Assembly (NCBI GenBank): GCA_023159155.1
Contig: JAJNNX010000009.1
Location: 992,001 to 1,056,000, forward strand
Reading direction: 5' to 3'
Length of the DNA stretch: 64,000 bases
Source: Ustulina deusta
Taxonomy: Eukaryota; Ascomycota; Sordariomycetes; Xylariales; Xylariaceae
In this document: piece by piece, positions 1 to 12,500 of the stretch
Layout: each line of letters begins with the position of its first letter
How positions within the stretch are numbered: the stretch's first letter is position 1
The notes under the pieces: model-generated
Told to the model about the DNA's origin: nothing
Seen by the model: only the letters and a program-made list of their open reading frames with translations
Databases searched by the model: none
Position numbers and translations under genes: made by a program

Positions 1-501
1 GAAGACGTAGATAATAACTTGGTCCAAGTTATGCTATTCGAGGTCGTCAGAGTTGTAGCAACACTATTGCTTCTTGATCCCGAAGTCGATAATTGCAATG
101 CTATATTCGATTGGACGCTAGTTAAAACATGGTCATTAATCTATAGCCTTGGAATAAAAGTTTCCTGAAGTATGGCCTGAGGTCACTCACGGATCGGTTC
201 CATCATAGGGAGGTAATTTGTGATACGCCTTCAGCACTGGAAAAGTGATCACCAGCGCTATGAGCAAGACAGCGGAGACGGCAATAACGATGGCCTTAGT
301 GGGCCTCTTCTTAGCTGACTCGGGCCTTTCAGTTAATAAGGTACTCGATACAGATCTAGGCTTCCGCGGTGTGAAAGAACATATGTTAAAGGAGAGACTG
401 GTGGTGTTACGGTTGCCATATTCATTGTTATCCCCGACCTGTTTGCTCTGAACGTGACTGTCCGATATCTCGTGGACCCTTGCGGGACCAGACTGTACCA
501 T
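1..501 (-). CDS. Single-pass (type II-like) membrane protein, 3' end outside window
   Basis: I do not recognise the family. Exon 1 (501-191) starts at ATG 501-499 and encodes about 103 residues. It has a Ser/Thr-rich, probably cytosolic head, a basic stretch (KKRPTK), then one hydrophobic segment at about residues 70-90 (AIVIAVSAVLLIALVITFPV). The uninterrupted frame ends in TGA just after the membrane segment, but a consensus GTGAGT donor lies there. A 73-nt intron (190-118, acceptor TAG) restores an open frame that runs 39 codons to the window edge (117-1). That second exon is very rich in Ser and Thr, as expected for a glycosylated extracytoplasmic stalk. Basic residues before the segment suggest N-in topology. 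The intron is inferred from splice signals and the open frame after it; there is no transcript evidence. The C-terminal domain lies beyond the edge, so function is unknown. Confidence 0.55.
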
Positions 502-1699
502 AGTGCCTATTCGGCGTAGCGAGAATATCAGAGGGAACTAAATGGAGGGAAACAATATATGTCGTACATACACAGGGGTAAGGTGTGAACCAAAGTGAAG
601 TAATACGTGTGTTGGAAAGCTGGAAATGGGAATCCCAACAGGCAGGGCCTTCGTTGGGTTGATAGGAGATATGCTAATACCGTGGCCTTTTCGACATAGA
701 GGTGGCTACCCCTAAAAAAGCATTTTGCCTTGTATACACCACCTTAGCGAAATCAAGTACAATATCACCTAGCATCCGTGGACTAGGATGTCATTATAAT
801 TTACCCTGTTAATTTCTAAATTTCTGTAATATCCGAAAACCAAAAATGCAACAAAATACCGCAAGTCCTTGTTTCATCCAAAACCAAAAATCTTCAAAAA
901 GATTCATCAGATCTAAGTACGCCTATTCACAAATAGCTTCATAGGGTACCTGGACTTAGCAGATATGAAAAAAGGTAGCGCGGAGTTTTCAGCCCCTGCA
1001 TCGGCTGGGCAGCCTACTTGATACACGTTTTGATTATAGCAACAATGGAAGGCTCCAATGATGGGCTTCTGTCTTGTTTGTGCAGCGTTCCCATAGACAG
1101 CAGTTGCAGAGAAACCGTGCCAACCAATTCCCTCACATTTCTCATTGGCCCTTCGGTGTAGCCAAATATAGTAGTAAAGAAAGAGCGCCGAGCTAAACTC
1201 TCAGATAAGCAACGGTCGCCCTGGGTAAAATCTGCAAGAACCTAATAAAGTAGTTAAAGAGCCTATCAAGAGATCTCAACACCTTGACCGGACGTATCTT
1301 ACTGCATATTACATCCGGCAGGTTACAGGCTATTGATCCAATCGATCTTGGTAGCTTAGGTAGGCAGACCGGTCTTTTGAATCACACCTTTACCAGGCAT
1401 ATGCTTACTGCATATTACAAGCAGCAAGCTATAAGCTCTCGATTCAATTAACATAGATTGCTATACAGACAACCTAGTAATAAAGCAAGCTTTAGCGATC
1501 ATTATACCAGCTTCAAGCCAGCCAACACTTAAACGGTAGTAGTTGGGGCCAAAATAACAGTATTCTCGCGCATGGCGGCTGTAAAGGAGCCAGTCCCAAG
1601 GGTAGCAAGATAAGTCCTCAGGATCATCTCTAACACCCCTCACTCTCCATTACCCCCCAGATCCCCTGTATTATAATATAAAAAGATATTATTAAAAAT
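502..1699. other. Intergenic, no supported gene
   Basis: Balanced-composition sequence with no convincing coding frame. A 16-bp word (CTTACTGCATATTACA) occurs twice, at 1298-1313 and 1404-1419. The stretch is likely the upstream region of the leftward membrane-protein gene and of the rightward decayed gene starting at 1700. A 60-codon minus-strand frame at 1461-1643 looks fortuitous. Confidence 0.5.
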
Positions 1700-2171
1700 A
1701 TAGAGGCTCTCGGTACTATAGCTAGTATCGTCCAGCTCATAACGATTGCTGCATCAATCATCAAGACCATTCACCGCATCCACGACAAGGCAAAAAAAAG
1801 ATTAGCGCGCGCCTTTCGGAGAACCACCGAATTGGAGTCTCTGCTAGCTATACTACACCTTATCAAATCCTCCCAGCTATTAACACCAGACACTTTCCAA
1901 GTGCCACTGTTAATTGTGCACGAACACCTTCACAAATTAGACAACCTCTTGGCCAAGATCCGCAATCGCTCCAGAATAAAAGTCTACTTTCGCCTCTAGA
2001 CCGCTCCAAGTATCATCAAAACCGAGAACAAGATCATTAAAGGCCTAAATAACCTTGAGCGCGCCAAGAATAGCCTTATTCTACACCTTTCTGCAACTCA
2101 AAGGCGTACCCTGGAGCAGATTCTAGAGAAAATAAATAAACTGCCGACTCAATTCCTATATAGGTATAATA
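1700..2171 (+). pseudogene. 5' exon of a STAND/NLR-type N-terminal domain (PigL_N-like) gene, split by transposon
   Basis: Reading from 1700 gives about 157 codons with a single in-frame stop (TAG 1997-1999). The start reads EALGTIASIVQLITIAASII, then HDKAKKRLARAFRRTTELES, and near the end LHLSATQRRTLEQILEKI. This is the recognisable helical pattern of the fungal N-terminal domain of STAND/NLR proteins (PigL_N, PF17111), which usually precedes a NACHT or other signalling region in intracellular self/non-self receptors. The expected start codon reads ATA, not ATG, and the stop is TAG where CAG would fit. Both are C:G to T:A changes in CpA context. The frame is broken at codon 2171 by a DNA transposon inserted at TA 2170-2171, and it resumes at 37832. 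The family call is from memory of the domain pattern, so it is moderate; the pseudogene state is clear. Confidence 0.65.
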
Positions 2172-2240
2172 AGCTAGACCCCGGTCTCACAGGCCCCCCC
2201 CATCGCAAGCCACCCTAAAACGCGCTATTAACCCCAACCA
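2172..2240 (+). repeat. Left terminal inverted repeat of the pogo-like element
   Basis: The first 22 bases match the reverse complement of the right end exactly. A C-run and a diverged tail (CCACCCT, then CCCAAC) also align. It contains the imperfect palindrome GACCCCGGTCTC. The left copy carries changes absent from the right (GCAAG versus ACGGG). Confidence 0.8.
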
Positions 2241-2335
2241 CCTTAATTAAACAATACTTAATAACGCAACTGCGATTAATTTTTAGAATTTATTTTTATT
2301 TTTATTTTTATTACAATTAACTCCTTTTTATTATA

Positions 2336-3342
2336 ATGCCTTTATATTCAGAAAAACAACAGGTAGCAGCTATAGTTCGCGCTGTTTAATTTGGTATACT
2401 AATATAAACTATAGCATATAAATAAAATATATTTAAGTTATATATTTAACGCTACTTTTAAAATATTTTAACTTAAAAATAGATTTATTAATATTTTTAA
2501 GTATTATTTAAATATTAAAAATATTAATTAATAAATTAAACTATAAGCTAGGCTAGATTTAGCTTTATATTTTTGTTTAATAAGTTTAAATTTATAGCTA
2601 AACATATATTAAAAGCTTTTAAAAATAATAAAAACTTTAATAAAATATAATATATATATTTTTTAGCTTAAAATAAAATAGTTAAATTAACTAAATTAAA
2701 GTTTATTAATTATATATATATTAATAATATAATAATAGCTAATATTAACGTTTTTTTAATTATTTTAAAGCTTTAGAATTAGCTGATATTTTTTTAAACG
2801 TTTTTTTAATATAAATAAAATAAAAATTAGCTAAAACGTTAAAAATAATTATTAAATTATTTGTTTTAAATATATTAACATTAAAAATATAGCTTTATTA
2901 TTATTAATAATTTTTAAAAAAACTAAAATTATAACTTTTATAAAAACTAATAGTTTAAAGTTTTATTTAATAAATAAACTTATAATTTTATTATTATTAA
3001 TTAGCTTATTAATATATAATAATTATAATTTATATATAAATAATAATTTTTTTTAGCTTTATTTTTTAAATAAAGTATAACTTTTATTTTATAAACTTTA
3101 TTATAGTTATATTATATAAATATTAAATATTAAAGTTTTTAGTTTATTAAAAAAAAATTTATAAAAAAAAAAAAAAATTTTTATAAAATGTTTTAATATA
3201 TAGCTTTTAAAAATAATAATATTTATATATAAATATATTTATAATATTATTTTAGTATTAAAAATAATTAAAAAAATATAAAAAATAGTTAAAATATATT
3301 ATTTTAAAAAATAAAAAAATAGCCTAAAAATTTAACTTAATA
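2336..3342 (+). pseudogene. Transposase 5' part, heavily RIP-degraded
   Basis: This is the candidate transposase frame of the pogo-like element. About 17 sense codons follow the ATG at 2336 before the first TAA. After that the frame is riddled with TAA/TAG at positions compatible with CAA/CAG/TGG codons. The coding part stops at 3342, where the TAATA target duplication of the next LTR element begins. The remainder would lie from 37262. Combined length is about 1.4 kb, in the range of pogo transposases (about 450-550 codons). No catalytic residue can be read reliably because nearly all G and C are lost. Confidence 0.45.
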
Positions 3343-3612
3343 TATTTAAATAAAGTATACTATATATTTCTAAAGCAGCAGTACATACCTGTAAGGTTAG
3401 TAGAATATAGTCTATTTATTATATGCTACACTCGAAGGAGGGAGAGAAAGAAAAGAATTGGGTAGGTAGGAGCCTTCTATATACCTTTCCGTACGGAGGG
3501 GTCTATAAGTGGTCCCTAGCCGGACCCCTTGGCCTAGACCCCCTTTGGCTAGACCCCTTTGTACAAAAAGGTCTATAAGTGCTCTAGCTAATTACATACA
3601 ATTAATCCAACA
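3343..3612 (-). repeat. LTR copy 1 (270 bp) of the miniature LTR family
   Basis: Left-most LTR, moderately RIP-mutated (for example TATTTAAATA where copy 3 has TGTTTGAATA). Preceded by TAATA. Contains GTAC-centred hairpins. Confidence 0.8.
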
Positions 3613-4451
3613 CTAACTACTTTTTTTTTTGTAATTTAATTGCTATAATTGTACGCAAGGTCTATAAAAAAAAAGTAGGTCGAAAGGGATCTTTATACGG
3701 GCTATACCTAGCAAAGTTAGTAAAGCTAGGTATAAATCAAAGGAGATCTATAAGGTTTTTATATAAGGGCTATACCTAGCAGGTCGGAAAGCAGGCTAAA
3801 CTAGGTATAAATCAAAAAAGGTCTTTTATATAAGCTATACCTAGCAAGATCAGCAAAGCTAAGTATAAGTCGAAAGAGGTTTATAAAGTCTTTGTACGGG
3901 CTATACTTAGCAGGGTTAGCAAAGCTAAGTATAAGTCGAAAGGGGTTTTTAAAGTAGTATAATTACGTACTATTAATTAAATATTTATATAAAAACATAT
4001 AACTAAAATATATATAAATAACTAATTTTTTTTTATTAGCTTATTATTAAAAAAAATAAAGTATATAATATAAAATATATAATCTATACAATTAAGTCAA
4101 AATTTTATTATTATTCTAACTAATTTGCGCTATATCTATTAAAAAAGGACGGAGCAACTCAACACCAAAAACAACTAAAAACAACAAAAACAAACTAGAG
4201 CGCCTGCTACTAGAAAACTCGTATAAATGCTATACGTGTAAAGTAAGTGTTGCTCTGAGAAGTTCAAAGGCCTTTATAGCTATTCGAACCCCTAAATACA
4301 GCCGAAGATCAGCCGGTTCGGGCCGCGGGCGGCCCGAATACGGCTAACAATTAACGTACAGCCACATTCGCAGCTACCAGCAGGCCGCTAGCACCAGCCC
4401 TGCTGCACTATATAAAAACTAAGCTAAAATATAAATATAAATACTAATTAA
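3613..4451. repeat. Internal region between LTR copies 1 and 2
   Basis: The region is non-coding. It starts CTAACTACTTTTTTTTTTG, which is also found after LTR copy 2. It includes the hairpin tandem array (3681-3955) and a GC-richer island (about 4150-4420). It ends in AAATATAAATACTAATTAA, matching the left flank of LTR copy 3. Relative to the other internal copy it carries two extra blocks: the tandem array and the GC-richer island. Confidence 0.6.
3681..3955. repeat. Four tandem 65-68-bp units, each an inverted repeat
   Basis: Units begin at about 3701, 3769, 3834 and 3900 with GCTATACCTAGC (or CTATACTTAGC). Each then has about 10-18 bp, the inverted arm GCTAGGTATA (or GCTAAGTATA) and a spacer like AATCGAAAGGGGTCTATAA. 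Each unit could fold as a stem-loop. The array is absent from the equivalent place after LTR copy 2 (about 4770-4790). Confidence 0.75.
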
Positions 4452-4721
4452 TATTTAAATAAAGTATACTATATATTTTTAAAGCAGCAATATATACTTA
4501 TAAGGTTAGTAGAATATAATTTATTTATTATATGCCACACTCGAAAAAAAGAAAGAAAAAAAAGAATTAAGTAAATAGGAGCCCCTTATATACCCTTCTG
4601 TACGGAAGGGTCTATAAGTGGTCCCTAGCCGGACCCCTTAGCCCAGACCCCTCTTAGCTAGACCCCTTCGTACAAAGGGGTCCGTAAGTACCCTAGCTAA
4701 TTACATACGATTAATCCAACA
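4452..4721 (-). repeat. LTR copy 2 (270 bp) of the miniature LTR family
   Basis: The central LTR, shared by two internal regions, with an intermediate RIP load. Exactly the same length as copies 1 and 3. Confidence 0.8.
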
Positions 4722-4852
4722 CTGACTACTTTTTTTTTTGTGATTTAATTGCCATAATTGTATACAAAGTCTTTGGGGTGGTACAATTGCGCGCCATTAA
4801 TTAAATGTCTATATAAAAGCATATAGCTAAGATATATATAAATAACTAATCT

Positions 4853-5017
4853 TAATAGGCATAACTATAAATATATTAGCTATAGCTATAAATATATTTA
4901 TTATATTTATAAATAGGTAGATGTTTTTATGATTTTATATTTAAAAAGAAAAAGATTATTTATTTATATTTTATATAATAATTGTTATTTTTAATAAGTA
5001 ACTAAATTGCTATAATA
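4853..5017. repeat. Left terminal repeat of the nested element
   Basis: Direct repeat partner of 36664-36827. Contains AGCTATAGCTATAAATATAT and TTTATATTTTATATAATAAT, both present in the partner. Confidence 0.7.
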
Positions 5018-6164
5018 AGTAGTGCTTATTTATTAACTTAAACTTTTGATTTTTGTGTTGTAGGGAGCATATATATTTAGGTTTATTAAACTACTTATTA
5101 TTAATAAAATTTTAATAAAGTTATATTTTAAAAAAGTTTAAATAATAATATTAAAGTTAGACTTAGCTATAATATTTTTATATTTAGTTTAATACAAATA
5201 AAATTAATAAGTTGTTATGTTTTAATTATTAACCTAAGTTTAAGTAGCTATTATAACTAAGCTTAATAACTAGATAGTTATGTTTTGATTTTTTATTTTT
5301 TATTAGTTTAAGCGTTAATAATTATATAGTAATATAAAACAAAAAAAAAACATAGAATATTTTAGTTTTGCTTTAAAAACAATAATTATTATTTGCTATG
5401 CTATAAAAAAAATAAAATATATTAATTTTATAACTAGACGTTAGAACTAATATAAAAAATAATATTTTAAATAAATTATAATATAATAATATAGTTATAA
5501 AAAAAAAAAAAAAATAAGTTAAATATTAAAATAAAATTAATATATATAATATTGCTTATTTTAATTTAAGTTAAACAAATTTACAATTTTTTTTTAATAA
5601 CTCTAACTATTAAAATATTAAATATAAAAATAATATATATAAATATATTTTTACTAAAGTTATTTAACTAGACTAGAACTAAAAAACTTTTAATATTTTT
5701 AATTATTTTTTTAATAAAAATAAAGAACTAGATTTTATAAAAAAACTAATATTTTTAATAATATTTATACTAAAGTTAGAAATTTTTTTTATAAAACTAT
5801 AGTTAGCAAAAAATTAAATAATTACTTTTATAAATAAGAACTTTAGATTTTAAAAAGCTATATTTATTAATAATTAGGAGCTAAAAAAAAGCTAGCTTAT
5901 TTAAAAAAACTAATAATTATATTAATAAAAAGATCTAGATCTATTTAATAATAATAAAAAATTACTATTATAAGTTAGAACTTAGTAAATATAATTAATA
6001 TTAATTTATAAATAGCTAAAATATTTTATAATATAATTTAATTTATTGCTACTATTTAATAATGTTTAAATATAATTTAAAAATAAGGTTTTATTATAGC
6101 AAAATAGCTATTTATAATAATTTATATAAGCTTTTTAATAATAAAACTATTAAAAATTAGATAT
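5018..6164. other. RIP-degraded AT-rich DNA, internal part of the nested element
   Basis: Almost pure A/T with scattered GCT/ACT contexts. Every frame is broken and nothing can be identified. Confidence 0.5.
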
Positions 6165-6526
6165 TGCAGTAGGGCTGGTGTGCGCGTATAGGAAACAGGT
6201 CCTTAGTTATGGAGTAGAACGTATTCTTAGAGACCTCGGAGATTACGGGACAAAAAGTATAAGAAATGCGCGTTTTTATTTAAAGCTATAAAAGATTTTT
6301 TTTTTATATAGTAAATAACGGACAATTATTATAAAATATTAGATAGGAGTTAAGAAATTGTTTTTATTAATTAATTATTACGTTTTTATTTATAATTACG
6401 AATTAGATTTTAACCTAATACGTATAAAGATCTGCAAGCCGGAAGATGTAGTCCGATACGACCGATTAGGTAGGTTTGGTTAGTTTGAGTGTGCGATACG
6501 CCGATTAGGAGTTCTGCTCTATTTTA
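6165..6526. repeat. Left 362-bp LTR
   Basis: Less mutated than its surroundings; it retains GC-bearing words such as CCGGAAGATGTAGTCCGATA at about 6440-6459. Direct partner is 18567-18928. Confidence 0.8.
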
Positions 6527-9500
6527 TTAGTATTTTTAGTAAAGCAATAAAAATTAATATTACTTAATGCTTTTTGGAGTGCGACTTGCGATTAGAAACT
6601 AATATCTCTAGCTAATATACCTAATATATAAAAACTAACTACTAATTATGCTAATTAGTTGTATTTTTTTTAATAAATCCTTATATAAAACTGGACTTTT
6701 AATATAATTTAATAATATAATATAAAAATAATAAAAAACTAACTATAATAAAAATTAAGTAAATATAAAGTATTAATAGAACTATTATTTTTAGGATAAC
6801 TAACTATAAAAATACCAATAGTACTATACTATTTTTATTAAATCTATAAAAAAAATATAAAATCTAATTATAGTTATATTAAAAAAGCTAATATATTTAC
6901 TAAACTTAAATATATATAAGCTTTTAATAAAGAACTTATAAAAATACTACGCTAATTATATATGTTTATATAGTAATAAAAACTATAAAATATTAAATAA
7001 AAAAATATTATTAAAACTTAAAAACTATTGTTTTATTTTTAAAATATTTATTATTTTGTTATTTTTATATATTAATAATTCTAATTAATAACTTAAAATA
7101 AATAACCTAAACGTTTTAAAACAACTATAAAACTTTAGGCTTTTTTTAATAAAGTTTATCTTAAATATTCTAATTATAAATATACTTACTTCTAATATTA
7201 TACTAACTAATAATCAGACTAGTAAATACTAGCTAGCTAGGCTTTTAATATTTATATAATTAGTTTTTAGGAGCGCTATAGTTCTATATATTGTTAGTTT
7301 ATTTATTTCTAATTCTATATTTTGCCCTTAGAACTAATTCGATAGAAAGAACATAACCGAATAGCTTTATAGAATAAAAAGACTTTTTAAGTTATATAAA
7401 CTTCTATAAACCAAATAAGTTGATTAGTTATTATACTAAACAAAAACTATAATTAAAAAATATATAGTCTAATATATTATTAGTTCTTGTACCGATTAAA
7501 ATTAAACTATTATAAACTTAAAATAAAAATATAAAATAATTAATCCTAAGCAAACCTAATTATAAAAAAAACAACTTATTAAATTTTCTTTAAGTGCTAA
7601 AATAACTTTTTAAAATTATGCTTAATTTTTCTTTAAATATATAGCTTTAATTAATAAACTTAGCTAAAAAATCCTTTTAATACTTAAAAAGTTTTATTTA
7701 TATAACTTAGTCGAATTAATCTTTTTTAATTATTTTAAAAATATTTTTAATAAATATAGAATTATTAAAAATAATTTATAATAAAAAAAATATACTAATA
7801 TTATAAATATTTTTAAACAATAAACTAACTTAGAATTTTCCTTTTAGCTATAAATAGCAATATTAAGTTTTCTAAATAATACTACTAGCCTAGAACTATT
7901 ACTAAATATATTTTTTTATTTTATTTAGTAAGCTATACAAACATAACTATTTTAAGCCTTACTAGTTGCTTTCTTAACCTAGCTATCTATAACTACTTTT
8001 TCTATTATATCTCTAATAGTCTATATATATATAAACCCGATAATCAAACAATTAATAGCCGAAATAAAAAGCCTTTCTATCTATAATACTTAAATAACCG
8101 AAGTAATAATTAAAATAATGCAATTACTAACTAACCGGAATTAATACTATGCCTTTTTTGGTTAGATATCCTACTAAAAGATTAGCTAATAAAGCGGGCA
8201 GTAATATAAAAATAGCTAATTTGGAGCTTTTGCTACTTAAATACAATAATCAAACTTTTAAAAATATAATTAATCAGGCAGCTAGAATAATTTTAGAAAT
8301 ACTAGCAACAATCTGTATAAATATTGGTTTTGCAGAGCTAGAGATCATATATAACAAAGCTATAAATTAAAAAAAAAAGCAGAAAATCTTGGAGCTTTAT
8401 ATAAAAAATATGACTCTAGAGCTTGGTATATTAGTTTATTATACGTACTTTAGTATATTTGCTTGCTTATAGTTAACCTAGATAAAATATTAAAAAAAAA
8501 AAACAAAAATAGATTTATACCCCTAGCTTTAATATAGATTTATTACAACTGCCCTAGTAGATATTTTTTAGTAGCTCTAGTAGCTTATAAGGCCTTATAT
8601 AAATTTAATTACGTTTTAAAAAATCTAAAATTCAAAAACAAAACCTAATTATAAAACTTAAAACCTAGCAAAAATAAAAACACTTTAAACAACCTAGCTT
8701 AACTACCTGTCTTAATATTTAAATAACTAATTATAACTAATTAGCTTAACCCTAAAATAAGATTTTAAACTAACTTAGTTTTTATAAAACAATAAAAGTT
8801 TAATATTTTAGCTAAAAAAAATTACTTAAAATTCTAATATAATAAATAGCAAAAATACTAAAATAGGCAAAAGTTTATAGTACTAAAAGCAATTAATCAA
8901 GTTGCTTTTTTAAACAATTTATTAATGCTTATAGTTCTAGACCTTATTAGTATATTTAATACGTAAGTTTATATAAAAGCTATAATAACAAAAAAAAAAT
9001 ATCTAAATAAAAAAAACAATACTACGCTTAAAACTTATAATATTACTTAACCTTACAAAGTAACTAGCGCTACAATAGGTATAAGTACTAATTAGCGAAT
9101 ATTTTTACCTGTTTTAGGAATAAAAAAACGCCAAGTATTTTTTAACAAAATTAATAATTTGTTTAAAGCTAAAGTAAAGTTAATTTAAAAAGAGCTGCTA
9201 GGTTTATTTTTTAATACGTTAGAATTACTTATAGTATAGGCCCTTAAAATAAAACAAATATTAAGCAAAAAAATAATCAGATTAAATTAACTAAATAAAC
9301 CTAAGTTTAAAGCAAATAATTAATAAATACTAAACATACCTATTTTAGAAATTAATAATACATATATAATACTGCAAAAATCTATAAAAAAAGTTTACAA
9401 AACCCTTTAGATAGGTATGCCCCTACAGAATATAAAAAACTATATAAAAGCTATATTTAAAGTTATAGTAAGAATTAAGGAATTATTAAAAAGCTTACTA

Positions 9501-12500
9501 ATTACTAGACTTCTTAATACTAGCGCTTAATTATATATTCTAGTAAAAAATTATATTAAAAATAACTAATTTTTTATAATTAATACTTAAATAACTTAAA
9601 ATAAATATTTTACTAAACTAAAAGTACTTTTATAATTATATAAAAAAATTATTATTTAACTAATATAGATTGCTAGAAAGTATATATAAATTGTTCCTAT
9701 ATATATAGTTCTAAATAAAAAAGTAACTATTTTTTTACTTCTAAAAATAAATTTCTTAAGGATTATAAACTATATTTTTTATTTTAAAAATTTAGTTCTA
9801 ATAGCTATATTTACTTTTAGTAACATATATATTATTGCCTCTGCAACCCTGCCTATTTAATTATGCCCCTATAATAAATTAGCAATTAAAGCTACAAAAA
9901 ACTAATAGCTATTTATACGCAAAGAGCTGCTATAAATAGCTATAATCAGTTTTTAATTAATATTTAAATTTTATTTTTATTATATATTACTAAAGTAATT
10001 TTTAACTTAGTATTAAATCTAGATAATAAAATTATATAGGAATATTTTTGCAATACTAATCAGCTATTTACGAACTATATAAACTAAATACTAAAATTAG
10101 ATAATAATATTTTTTTTATAGGTACTTTATTAAATAATAAATTCTTAATAGTTTTTAGAACTATTATTTATAGAACTATAAAAAAAGCAAAAAAAACAAA
10201 AGTCTTAAAAGCTAAACAGATAATATTTTTTATTTATTTTTTTTTAATATTTATAATATATAAGCTTAAATTAAAAAAAGTCTACTTAGTTAATAATATA
10301 AAATATAATAGTTCTATACTTCTAGGGTTAATTAACTAAAAAAAAAAAGCTTTAGTAAAAATATATAATTAGTATAAACTAGATAAAATATTTAAAAAGG
10401 GAAAGATTTATTTAAATATTTATTTATGTTTTGCTATATAACTTAAAAAAATTTAATTAACCAAAGAACGCTTTTAAAAAATTAAAAAAAATATAAAAAT
10501 ATTAGAACTTATTAATTAAAAAAAGAAGTTTTTAGTTAAAGTGCTATATAAACATAAAATAGTTCTAGCTTAAGATTTTAGTAAAATTAAAAAAATATAT
10601 AATAAAATTATATTACTATATAAAATCTAAACAATACTATATAAAGCTTAGCAAGCAAAAAAAATCCTTATTTTTGTACTACTATAAAAAAAAGTACTAA
10701 ATATATTTAAAACCTAACTTATAAACAATATATTAAAAAAAAGATATAGCATATATTAGAACATATAGTTTATAGTAAAAATAAAAAATAAAAAGCTTAA
10801 ACTAATTAATTTTGCTACTAAACTAAATATAGTTATAATTTAAAATATTTTTTTACTACAAAGCTATAATAAATTTGCTAAAAAATTTATTATATACAAA
10901 ATCTTATTAATAATTAATTTTTTTTTTTAAATATAATCAAGTGCTTCTATTTTTTTTTAATTAAGCATTAATAGCTTTTTTTATACTACTTAGAATTTTA
11001 TAAATAATAACATTTTTTTAAAGTGCAACAAATTTAGTAGCTTACTTTTTTAAAATAGTTAGCTAAATACTATACAATATTATACCTAAAAAATGCGAAC
11101 TATTTTTTAATAATATAAAAATTAAAAAGCTTATTATTTATTATAATAATTAAAAAGTTGCCTCTAGCGTATAGCAATTTATTTTTAAATGTATTAAAAA
11201 TATTAATATAGTTTTGCTAAATTTTAAATTAGCAAGTGCTACTACAAGCAGTATTAAAAACAAATAATATAAATTAATAGTAATACTAGTTAAATACCTC
11301 TATAGAACTAATAGCTACAAACCTATAAGGGCCAAAATACTTAAAATTTTAGAATAAATAGTATGCAGCAATATTATAGAAATAAAAGCCTTTTTAAAAA
11401 TAAATAGTTACTATTAAATATAAGTAAAAACGTATGTTATAATAGCACTTCTATTAACTATGCTTTTTTAGCATAATATTAAGTTTATTTAAAAAAATAA
11501 TTAAAAATAAGTAATAATAATACTATAATAAGCTCTAATAACTATTTTTTGCTTGATTACTTTAGATTATAAAGCTAAAAAAATCTAGCTAAAAATTAAT
11601 GCTTTAGAAAAAAAATAAAGTGTTATACTTTATTAACTAATTAAAAATAAAATATATTTATTTAGATATAAATTAGAAACTTAAAAAAAATTTAAATTAA
11701 ATTATAACGTAACAAAAAAAAAGTGCTTAAAAGTTATTAAAGCCTTTTGCTAACTATAAAACTACTTATATAGGATTAGATTCTATTTAAAAATAAATAT
11801 AAAAGTATTAATTGCTTAACTAAACAATAGATTTTTTGTACTACTTAGTATAGTTCTAACCTAATAGGTTGTTTTTATTAAAATGTTTGATTTTAAATTG
11901 TACTATATTTTTAAAAAAAAATATATAGTAGTAAACAAACTATTATATAAACTAAAAAAACTATTAAATAAATTAAATAATTAATAAAAAAAAATATAAA
12001 AGATTTTATTAATTTTTAACTTTATATTATAATAGTTAAACTAATAATTGTTCTAAATATTACTACCCCTTTTAAACTAGAGCAGAAATAGTTAATATAT
12101 TTATAGGAACTAGTAATATATTTTACTACTAAAAATCTGTTTAATTGCTTTATAATAGTAATATTAAAAAAATTTATAAAAATTAAACTTTTTAATTTTT
12201 TATTTATAAAAATTGCTTCTAAAAAAAAACAAAACTATTATACTAGATCTAATATTATATTAATAACTTTAATAATTAAAAACACCTTTTTTAAAAAAGT
12301 TATATATAACTAAAATATTAAAGCTAAAATTCTATATATTATAGAATTGCTGCCTAATACTATTAAAAAAACTTATATAAAAATATTAAAAATGTTTTAA
12401 AAAGCTATAAACTATATTAACAAACATAAAACAAGCAATTTAAAAAAAGATACTACTATAATAAAGCTAGAGATATATTTATAAGCTAAATTTTTAATGT

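Noticed and set aside
8149..8370. 73-codon frame in RIP-degraded DNA
   Set aside because: No recognisable motif. It is the longest survivor among thousands of stop-dense codons, so it was not called a gene.
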